Assembly (NCBI GenBank): GCA_038228485.1
Contig: JBBRPG010000007.1
Coordinates: 1 to 44,446, forward strand
Source: DATARH01 sp038228485
GTDB lineage: Bacteria; Pseudomonadota; Alphaproteobacteria; ATCC43930; CGMCC-115725
DNA length: 44,446 nucleotides
Direction of reading: 5' to 3'
Shown here: in pieces, positions 34,530-40,677 of the stretch
How positions within the stretch are numbered: the first letter of the stretch is position 1
Layout: every line of letters starts with the position of its first letter
The notes under the pieces: generated by a model
The model's input: the letters and a program-made list of their open reading frames with translations, nothing else
The model's database searches: none
Told to the model about the DNA's origin: nothing
Translations under genes and position numbers: made by a program

Positions 34530-36236
34530 CTATGCGGAAGCATGAGCAACGCTGGCGGAGCGGCCGGATTGCCCCGGTATAGCGGTCATAGACACGACTG
34601 CGGCAAAGTTCCGTGGCAACTCAACACCGACGAGGGCGGCAAGGCTCGGGTAGTGGCGCGCGTTTGGAATGCGCGTTCCGGCAACAATGTAATAGGCGTA
34701 GCTCCGGCCCACAGCCGCGCTTGCGGCGATCTCTGCGGGCCGAAGCCGTGAAAGCCTCGGCTGTAATTCCTCCGCGTACCAGCGGCGCAACGCCTTGCGA
34801 TCGGGCCTGGGCAGCGGCTTTACCGGCTGCCGAGCGGCCGGCACCGCCACTCGCTGCCGTTCGCGCGCCACCGACACGGCAGCCTCAACGACAGGGCGCC
34901 GCTTCGGCATCGCATGACGATATTCGTGTTCGCATTCGTCGCGGCAAAAGGCCCGGCGATGCGGTGAAAGGGACCGGCCGCATTCCCAGCATATCGCCGG
35001 TACAGGCTCTTCCCTGACGCCAGCGCGTTGCCTCAACACCGACGGGGCCGATATCCGGCGCTCGCCCGTCGCCGATATAAAGGCCGGCAGCGGCGGCGTG
35101 AGCGTCTGAATCAAGGCCTGCGACTCTATCGCTACACGTGAGGGCGACCCAGCCGACGGCGCCAGCGCGGCGCGGATCGAAACCGCGCCAGACACGCGTT
35201 CAAAGTTCCGCGCCAACCATTCGGCAACCGGTTCGCATGCCTCTCGCCACAGGGCTGCCGTGTGCGCGAGATGCGCGTTGAGCGGATGCGACAGCCGAAC
35301 CTCGCCATCGGGAAGCTCATTGAAGTCGCGGTTCGCAAACGCAGAGGCTTGGAGATAGGCGAACAACCAATATTCAACGTAGGGGCGCACCGCCTCGATC
35401 GCGTCGAGAGCGAGCGACGATCGGCCATCGATATCGGCATGAAACATCCCGATGCCGGGATTGAGCCCGCGCGCGAGTAGGGCGATTGTCATCTCGGATT
35501 CGAGAATGGCGTAAAGGTAATTGATTAGACAATTTCCGGGTGTCGTCGCTCGGGATGGCTTGCCGCTCAACAGCGAGGTTCTGGACCCGAACGTCAGCCA
35601 GGGATCGGGCCGACCCGGACGCCATCGGCCATTTGGTCCGAGCCGCTGGGGATTGCGGCGCGCGAACCGCACAGGCATCCGCTCCCACAGGTTCCAGTAA
35701 ATCCATGCTGCCTCGGCTTCGAGCGACAGCGCCCGCTTTCCATCGCCCTCGCGCGCTATCGTCTGGGCGAGGCTCCTGATCGCCGTGCTCTCATCCGCGA
35801 AGCCCAAAAGACCCGCGACGTCGGCTTGCCCGCGAAGTTTGACGCGGAGGATTTCGCAGGCGATAGCGTCGGCGACCTTCGGGATCATTCCGCTGCAAAC
35901 GAGCGCTTGCGCCCGACGGAGATCGGGCTGATCGGGGCCGCGCGGCCCGGTGGCGATGACGACGGCCCCGTTCCAATCGAGCTGCGAAAACGCAACGTCC
36001 GTATCGCGTAACCAGCGCAACGCGTCAAAGGTCACAAAGCCGCCGGCCTGACCGCACACGATGACGTGCCGGAGCTTCCGGACGGCTTCCGCCCTGGTCA
36101 GCGACAGCGGCCGTGTTTCTCGCGGGCCATCGCGAATGACCAGCCGATTGCCATCAACGCGGATCGCCGGCCCGGTGCCGCTCACCGCGACAATGCCGTT
36201 TTTGATGACCGTGTAGTTCGTGTCATGGGCGTGCAT
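34530..36236 (-). CDS. Stand-alone Cas1-like integrase with zinc-finger-like motif and C-terminal HTH
   Basis: A 568-residue protein. Residues 1-95 match the Cas1 N-domain (IRHVIVCGQAG-like segment, AFSQLDWNGAVV). Residues 165-300 match the Cas1 catalytic domain: Glu173 in LSLEAEAAWIYW (the EG-x-AAR-x-YW site), NCLINYLYAILESEMTIALL, His266 in GIGMFHAD, and Asp278/Glu281 in LALDAIEAVRPYVE. All expected metal-site residues are present. Residues 416-435 hold a CxxC...CxxxC set (C416, C419, C431, C435), and about 499-538 is an HTH-like segment (AEIAASAAVGRSYAYYI). No Cas2, effector or CRISPR is near. Cas1 normally joins DNA ends into arrays, and casposases (Cas1 with extra domains) integrate transposons. 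It is flanked by a serine-recombinase operon and a replication module. Confidence 0.88.
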   Translation of the reverse strand: MHAHDTNYTVIKNGIVAVSGTGPAIRVDGNRLVIRDGPRETRPLSLTRAEAVRKLRHVIVCGQAGGFVTFDALRWLRDTDVAFSQLDWNGAVVIATGPRGPDQPDLRRAQALVCSGMIPKVADAIACEILRVKLRGQADVAGLLGFADESTAIRSLAQTIAREGDGKRALSLEAEAAWIYWNLWERMPVRFARRNPQRLGPNGRWRPGRPDPWLTFGSRTSLLSGKPSRATTPGNCLINYLYAILESEMTIALLARGLNPGIGMFHADIDGRSSLALDAIEAVRPYVEYWLFAYLQASAFANRDFNELPDGEVRLSHPLNAHLAHTAALWREACEPVAEWLARNFERVSGAVSIRAALAPSAGSPSRVAIESQALIQTLTPPLPAFISATGERRISAPSVLRQRAGVREEPVPAICWECGRSLSPHRRAFCRDECEHEYRHAMPKRRPVVEAAVSVARERQRVAVPAARQPVKPLPRPDRKALRRWYAEELQPRLSRLRPAEIAASAAVGRSYAYYIVAGTRIPNARHYPSLAALVGVELPRNFAAVVSMTAIPGQSGRSASVAHASA

Positions 36237-36529
36237 GCGCGAGCCTCCGGTCTTCCGTATGGCTCGGGAAGGTAATTGTGCCAGGGCACAGAGCCGATTG
36301 ACGACCGGCAGGTTTGTAGCCAGGTATCGTGAGGGTCACGGTGCGCTCCAATCGCATCGTTGATCAAGTGCCGGGGCGAGCGCGCCAACGCTTGCTCCGG
36401 TGCGCCCTTGCTGAAGGGCGACGCTATTCTACAGAATTACTCTTCGCGTGACGAGGGCGGCGCTTCGTTCTTCAGCAGCATCGCAACGGCCGCGTGGCTT
36501 ATTGTCCGACTCACCGCGCCCCATACGGT
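36237..36529. other. 293-bp gap upstream of the Cas1-like gene
   Basis: No convincing gene. A perfect hairpin CGCCCTT-GCTG-AAGGGCG (36403-36420) stands in the middle without a T-run, and CGAGCC..GGCTCG flanks the Cas1-like start codon. The + strand frame at 36360-36641 runs into the XRE gene on the opposite strand and is rejected. A promoter for the Cas1-like gene should lie here, but none stands out. Confidence 0.4.
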
Positions 36530-37099
36530 CTATGCGGCCTTTACCGCTCGCGTCGCCAGCCACGCCAAGCCGCCGATCGCACCGATGATCGCCGCGCCTA
36601 CTGTCAAGTCACGCCAACCCGAGGCCGTAGAGGCCGCCTGAGGCTCCTCAAACAGGCCGTGCTTTTCGAGATCGGCGGAAGCGTCGAGCACCCATTGCGG
36701 CGTCGGACGCCTGCCGCTTTCCCAAGCCTGATAGGAGCTGCGGGCCGGTGGCTCGCACTCGCCGGCTTCGCCGAGCTGGTCAATCATCTTATCCTGGCTG
36801 ATCCCGAGGCGGCGCCGGGCCGCGTGTAGCGGCGTTGCGGTGGGCTGCGAAGCCGCGACGCTGCGTTTTGCTCGGACCGCGTCCGCCGCAGCGTCGGGAA
36901 GGGGCCGGCCGGCCTCGCGAGCGTTCTTGAGCGCGAGGATTTCGGCCTTGGCCGCGGCGGTGATAGCAACCCCCTCGGTTTCGCGCTTCTTAATGAGCGA
37001 TCCGTCGCGGCTGCCGCCAATTAATGCGGCTAAGTCCGGCCGGGAGAGGCCGAGGGCCTCACGGATCGCGCGATATTCGTCCCCTATCATAACTTGCAT
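36530..37099 (-). CDS. XRE-type regulator with two HTH regions and a C-terminal membrane helix
   Basis: A 189-residue protein with two helix-turn-helix-like parts: residues about 7-50 (YRAIREALGLSRPDLAALIGGSRDG) and about 92-145 (ARRRLGISQDKMIDQLGEAG, then SSYQAWESGRRPTPQWVL). A C-terminal hydrophobic helix (LTVGAAIIGAIGGLAWLA) ends in TRAVKAA. The membrane tail on a two-HTH regulator is unusual. ATG 37099 follows GGAGGA. It faces the iteron cluster and the ribbon-helix-helix gene, so the iteron region is probably a shared divergent control zone. Confidence 0.75.
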   Translation of the reverse strand: MQVMIGDEYRAIREALGLSRPDLAALIGGSRDGSLIKKRETEGVAITAAAKAEILALKNAREAGRPLPDAAADAVRAKRSVAASQPTATPLHAARRRLGISQDKMIDQLGEAGECEPPARSSYQAWESGRRPTPQWVLDASADLEKHGLFEEPQAASTASGWRDLTVGAAIIGAIGGLAWLATRAVKAA

Positions 37100-37161
37100 T
37101 CGTTCCTCCGCCTGATTGCGGCCATCAGGCCGCGTGGCTCACCAAGAACAATCATCATCAC

Positions 37162-37233
37162 AATGATTGCCAGAATGATTGTCAGAATGATTGCCTGAAT
37201 GATTGTCAGAATGATTGTCAGAATGATTGTCAG
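37162..37233. repeat. Six tandem 12-bp iterons in an AT-rich tract
   Basis: Six head-to-tail copies of AATGATTGTCAG (37162-37173, 37174-37185, 37186-37197, 37198-37209, 37210-37221, 37222-37233) with changes only at positions 9 and 11. They are followed by a decayed copy (AACTATCATCAC), twice ATGGTCA, and the palindrome AATGATCATT (37270-37279). An AT-rich stretch runs from about 37,260 to 37,360. They lie in the 312-bp gap between the XRE and RHH genes. The pattern fits either iterons of a replication origin or a multi-site operator. Confidence 0.85.
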
Positions 37234-37411
37234 AACTATCATCACGATGGTCACCATAATGGTCATAAAAAATGATCATTATATTGAAGAAAAGAAGCCA
37301 TTATGTCGCGATTATAGAAAATATTCTTGGTCATCACTACAAAAGTATTTGAGAACGTCTCTTGAGCGCGGTATCGTGCCGGCTCTGAGTGTTCAACCTG
37401 CGGGGATCACT

Positions 37412-37639
37412 ATGAACGTGGCGCATCCGGCGGGCAGCGGCAGAAGCTACACGCGCTCGCGGCGCGGGAGGATCGGCGTGGACGCGTATCTGGCCCCAGA
37501 ACATTGGGCGGAGCTCCATCGCCTCGCCGCTGAGCGTGGCATGGCGCTATGCTGGCTTGCTACCGAGGCGATCGAGGCGCTGATCGCCCATCATTCGGCC
37601 GGGGCTGAGGTACAGCCGCAAGCGGCCCGCGCCCAGTGA
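37412..37639 (+). CDS. Small ribbon-helix-helix-like DNA-binding protein
   Basis: A 75-residue protein: a basic N-terminus (RSYTRSRRGRIGVDAYL) that could form the beta ribbon, then two predicted helices (PEHWAELHRLAAERG and LCWLATEAIEALIAHH) as in CopG/ParD-like folds. ATG 37412 is used because the open frame upstream reads through the iterons as low-complexity MIVRMIVR repeats. It lies just after the iteron tract and may bind it, as small RHH plasmid copy-control or partition proteins do. Assignment is by fold pattern only. Confidence 0.55.
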   Translation: MNVAHPAGSGRSYTRSRRGRIGVDAYLAPEHWAELHRLAAERGMALCWLATEAIEALIAHHSAGAEVQPQAARAQ

Positions 37640-37672
37640 CCAAGCTCAGCTCTGCCTATCGCCAAAACGAAA

Positions 37673-37703
37673 GAGCCGCCCGGACGGCAATCCGGAGCGG
37701 CTC
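37673..37703 (-). terminator. Hairpin between the RHH gene and the next gene
   Basis: GAGCCGC (37673-37679) pairs with GCGGCTC (37697-37703), and the inner CCGGA pairs with TCCGG. Read leftwards it is followed by TTTCGTTTT, so the T-run is on the - strand, where no gene is seen to need it. On the + strand it may still attenuate transcription into the downstream gene. A second stem, GAGGGG/CCCCTC, follows around 37,715. Confidence 0.4.
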
Positions 37704-37765
37704 CTATCTCGCGCGAGGGGTTCGCGGCCCCTCACTTGTCGCAATCACCCAACGGACAGGAATCC

Positions 37766-38659
37766 ATGAGCGATACGTGTGTCAATATAGCGGATAGTGC
37801 GCGCGCAGGCAACGACGCGGCCACCGCAATCTGCGCTGCGGCGCGCAATGCCGCGCCGATACCGACGAGCGGCTATGTCGCGTTGGACCGCGGCTCCAGT
37901 GGGACCGTGCGGCCCTTCAATGGCTATGCCGAGCGCGATATCCTCGATCTCATCGGCGACACTATTGGGCCGCGCTATCCGATAGGCAGCGCGTCGCGCT
38001 GGTACAAACAGGCTGCCGGCATCCCCGAAAAGCGACTTGCCGAGGCGCTGGCATCGCTCGTTTTCGACGCGGCTGGCGATGAAGCACTAGCCTGCCGCGT
38101 TGCGATGACCGCTGCCCGCGCCGCGGCCCGTCTTGCACCGGCGCCGCTGGCCGAGCTGATCGCGGGCGGTTTCGCGGTAGCAATTGATGAGATCGGGCGC
38201 GAGGCCGCCGAGGTTGATCGTCGTCTTGCCGCCGTCTGCGTCCAGCGCACCCGGCCCGTGCTGCATGAGATCGCGGCACGGCGTAGGGAGATGAAGGCCG
38301 AAGCGTGCGCGCTCGACCGTGAGGCCGCAGGGCTGCGCCGCGACGTTGAAAACGGCCGGTGGTATTTCGAGCGCAGCCCTGATGATCCGAGGTTGCCGAT
38401 CTTTCGCCGGGTATGGGCGGAAGTGCTGTCGCGCGACGTGCCTAAGATTGAGAGGCAGGCCGCGGCGATCCGCGCGGCGATGCCGAGCTACCGGCTGACG
38501 GTCGGTCAGCGCCACCGCCTCGAGGAGTTCAACGATCGGCTACGCCGTCTCCGTGCCGCGCGGCGAACGTTACGACAAGCGCTCCGCAGCCTCCTCGGCG
38601 CTAAGGGACGGCCGATTCCGGCGAAGGTCGTGCGCACGTTTGCCGTACAGGGCGGGTAG
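37766..38659 (+). CDS. Unknown helical protein of the replication-like module
   Basis: A 297-residue protein of unknown function. The first third is mixed, with a GYAERDILDLIGDTIGPRYPIGS stretch. The remainder is strongly helical and Arg/Ala-rich, with a likely coiled coil (ARRREMKAEACALDREAAGL) and the ending RLRRLRAARRTLRQALRSLL. There is no membrane segment. ATG 37766 follows ACAGGA; a TTG at 37736 is in frame but adds only SQSPNGQE-like residues. One base separates it from the next gene, which implies an operon with the basic protein and the polymerase remnant. A role as replication or terminal protein is possible but unproven. Confidence 0.65.
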   Translation: MSDTCVNIADSARAGNDAATAICAAARNAAPIPTSGYVALDRGSSGTVRPFNGYAERDILDLIGDTIGPRYPIGSASRWYKQAAGIPEKRLAEALASLVFDAAGDEALACRVAMTAARAAARLAPAPLAELIAGGFAVAIDEIGREAAEVDRRLAAVCVQRTRPVLHEIAARRREMKAEACALDREAAGLRRDVENGRWYFERSPDDPRLPIFRRVWAEVLSRDVPKIERQAAAIRAAMPSYRLTVGQRHRLEEFNDRLRRLRAARRTLRQALRSLLGAKGRPIPAKVVRTFAVQGG

Positions 38660-38660
38660 C

Positions 38661-39080
38661 ATGGCGCGTCGTCGCCGCAGTCCGTACCGCTTTGGAACTC
38701 CCTCCTATGCTCGGCAGCGGCGGACCGAGTTGAGCCGACGCGCGAACTTGGCCAAGGGCCGAGCCGACCGCGCGAAGAACTCTGAGGCGCGGCAGCGGGC
38801 AATGCGGCAGGCGGCGACCGCTCGGCGCGCGTTGCGGCAAATCCCATTGTTGGAAGCGATCGGCGAATACCGAAGCCAGCTCAATCAACCTGAGCGGCGC
38901 ATTTTCGACAGCTTACCGCTCGCGGATAAAGCCCAAGAGCTTGAAGTGGAAGCGCGATATCCGGAGGGCGTTCCGCCGGACGTTCCCGATCCATTTGGCA
39001 CGAGCGTCAGGCATCGCAGTGCGAGCTGGCGCTTGTATTACGCGACGCGGGCGGGTTTTCGCCACCGGCGGGCAGGATGA
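38661..39080 (+). CDS. Highly basic protein ahead of the polymerase fragment
   Basis: A 139-residue, strongly basic protein beginning MARRRRSPYRFGTPSYARQR and continuing with Arg/Lys/Ala-rich helices (RRANLAKGRADRAKNSEAR). A more acidic middle (ADKAQELEVEARYPEGVPPD) and a basic tail follow. ATG 38661 is one base after the preceding stop. The last bases overlap the next start as ATGA. Protein-primed polymerases need a small DNA-binding terminal protein with a priming Ser/Thr/Tyr, and this gene sits where one could be encoded. No diagnostic motif supports that. I do not recognise the family. Confidence 0.6.
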   Translation: MARRRRSPYRFGTPSYARQRRTELSRRANLAKGRADRAKNSEARQRAMRQAATARRALRQIPLLEAIGEYRSQLNQPERRIFDSLPLADKAQELEVEARYPEGVPPDVPDPFGTSVRHRSASWRLYYATRAGFRHRRAG

Positions 39081-39373
39081 GCGAGCAGCGGCAAAACCCG
39101 CCCACCGAGCCCGCCGATCGCGATGTTGCGGCAGCGCACATCGCTACATTGCTGGCCGCGCTCGGTCCGGAACACGCGGCTGCTGTTGAGGCGCGGCGTA
39201 AGCGGGCGCGGGCCGCATGCAGAAGCTTCGCCAGCAACAAACTCCCGAACAAATCGAACGGGAAGCGGAACGGAAACGAAATGCCCGCGCCCGAAAACCG
39301 CCCCGCCCGTTCATGGCGATCGACGGGGAAGGCGGCGGTACGGATGCGTTCGGACGACAGGACTACAACTTGA
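39077..39373 (+). CDS. Small reading frame overlapping the polymerase start, probably its original N-terminus
   Basis: ATG 39077 overlaps the upstream stop (ATGA). The first ~48 residues (MSEQRQNPPTEPADRDVAAA, then HIATLLAALGPEHAAAVEARRK) look like a genuine protein. The rest (from about 39220) overlaps the polymerase frame and looks like shadow. The simplest reading is that these residues were once the N-terminus of the polymerase gene and a frameshift near 39,215 has separated them. A separate small gene is the alternative. Confidence 0.4.
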   Translation: MSEQRQNPPTEPADRDVAAAHIATLLAALGPEHAAAVEARRKRARAACRSFASNKLPNKSNGKRNGNEMPAPENRPARSWRSTGKAAVRMRSDDRTTT

Positions 39374-40092
39374 TGATGGCTGTTTCGGCGGAGCAAGAAT
39401 TTATACTCAAAACGGGCCGTCGCCTGACTACTATAGAATGTTTTGAATTTATTCTCGGGCTGCCCAAAGACGCTGATCTGGTCGCCTTCGGCCTCGGTTA
39501 TGATGCAACACAAATACTGCGTGATCTCCCGTTCCCGGTGCTGCGACGCATATACGATCCCTACCATAACCGGCATGGCGGTATTAGTCCTGAATACTGG
39601 CGAGATTACGCAATCCAATACATGCCCGGCAAATACCTGAGAATCGGCCGGGTCAATAGTAGTGTACCCGTAGAGAAGGGTAAGCGCCGTCCCGTCGTAA
39701 AAGGCTCATACCGAACGGTCTACGAAACATTCGGTTTTTTCCAATGCTCTTTTGCCAAGGCGATCGATAACTGGAAAACGGGTACCGAGGAAGAGCGGCG
39801 ATTAATTGCAAGCGCCAAGGAACTTCGGAATACGTTCGGAAAAGTAACGCCCAAGATCATCGGCTATTGCAGATTGGAGTGTCGCCATCTGGTAGAGATG
39901 ATGACGAACCTTCGGCAATTATGCCGTGACTTAGACATCCGCCCGCGGCAGTGGTCCGGTGCAGGGGAGATCGCCGCGGTATTACTTAGCAAACACGGCA
40001 TTCCGAAACGGCCGCGCACCGCCACGGAATTGAGGATGCAGGCCGATCGGAAGCCAGCGGTTACCAGCCGGCCGATTTCGACAAGCTGTTAA
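39217..40092 (+). CDS. Truncated family B DNA polymerase (exonuclease domain only)
   Basis: 291 residues covering the 3'-5' exonuclease domain of a protein-primed-like (viral/organellar, DNA_pol_B_2) polymerase. Exo I is FMAIDGEG (Asp36, Glu38); Exo II is DLVAFGLGYDATQIL (Tyr95-Asp96); Exo III is YCRLECRHL, where Glu221 replaces the usual Asp. VYETFGFFQCSFAKAIDNW and SGAGEIAAVLLSKHG are also typical of the family. The polymerase motifs (DxxSLYP, KxxxNxxYG, YxDTD-like) are absent and the frame ends at 40092, so replication by this protein alone is not expected. Composition is more AT-rich than the chromosome. It is followed by an SSB gene. The call rests on motif order. Confidence 0.7.
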   Translation: MQKLRQQQTPEQIEREAERKRNARARKPPRPFMAIDGEGGGTDAFGRQDYNLMMAVSAEQEFILKTGRRLTTIECFEFILGLPKDADLVAFGLGYDATQILRDLPFPVLRRIYDPYHNRHGGISPEYWRDYAIQYMPGKYLRIGRVNSSVPVEKGKRRPVVKGSYRTVYETFGFFQCSFAKAIDNWKTGTEEERRLIASAKELRNTFGKVTPKIIGYCRLECRHLVEMMTNLRQLCRDLDIRPRQWSGAGEIAAVLLSKHGIPKRPRTATELRMQADRKPAVTSRPISTSC

Positions 40093-40187
40093 AATTCAGA
40101 GACAGGGAAGGTGAAGAATTTAATGTGGACGAGGATACGCTGCTTGAGGCGCAGCCCGATTTTACTGAATTCCTGCCGCGTGAATGA
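40050..40187 (+). pseudogene. Out-of-frame C-terminal remnant of the polymerase gene
   Basis: From about 40050 a different frame is open and reads like a real protein end: EASGYQPADFDKLLKFRD, then REGEEFNVDEDTLLEAQ and PDFTEFLPRE, followed by TGA at 40185-40187. It overlaps the last codons of the exonuclease frame. It has no start signal and is best seen as the tail of the original polymerase, left after loss of the polymerase domain and a frameshift. Confidence 0.5.
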
Positions 40188-40233
40188 TCACGCTCAGTGG
40201 TGCCGAACCAACTAAATTCGAGAAGCATGCAGC

Positions 40234-40677
40234 ATGGCCGGCAACATCAACAAGGTGATCTTGATCGGCCATCTCGGGTGCGATCCTACAATGGCCAATG
40301 CACAGTCCGTCGAACATGCGGCGCAGGCGGTCGGGGAGATCGTCGTTTCGTTCAGCCTTCTAACAACCGAAAACTGGGTCGATCAAAAAACCGGCGTGCG
40401 CCGCGAGCGTACCGAATGGCACCACATCGCGATCTTCAACCAGCAGCTCGCCGAGGTGGCCTTTAGGTATCTGCACAAGGGATCAAAGGTCTACATCGAA
40501 GGCCAGATACAAACTCGGCTTTTGGAGGATCAGACCGGGCAACAGCGCGCCACAACCGAGATCGTGCTGTCACGGCACCGCGGCGAGCTTGTCATGCTTG
40601 GCAAGCCGCCTCCGATCGCCGACAGCATCAGCCAGATGCAACCCGAAACCAAGAAGAACGTCAGCTACAGATTTTGA
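40234..40677 (+). CDS. ssb: Single-stranded DNA-binding protein
   Basis: A 147-residue OB-fold SSB: NKVILIGHLGCDPTM, then EIVVSFSLLTTENWVDQKTG, ERTEWHHIAIFNQQLAEVA and LHKGSKVYIEGQIQTRLLED, all conserved. The C-terminus ends KKNVSYRF and lacks the acidic DDDIPF tip that recruits partner proteins in chromosomal SSBs, which marks it as a mobile-element version. ATG 40234 is the natural start. Its stop overlaps the end of the convergent helicase gene by 13 bases. It likely served the same replication module as the polymerase. Confidence 0.92.
   Translation: MAGNINKVILIGHLGCDPTMANAQSVEHAAQAVGEIVVSFSLLTTENWVDQKTGVRRERTEWHHIAIFNQQLAEVAFRYLHKGSKVYIEGQIQTRLLEDQTGQQRATTEIVLSRHRGELVMLGKPPPIADSISQMQPETKKNVSYRF

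Noticed and set aside
37162..37233. The tandem repeats as a CRISPR array linked to the Cas1-like gene
   Set aside because: Units are 12 bp and head-to-tail with no spacers, so they are iterons or operator repeats, not a CRISPR array.
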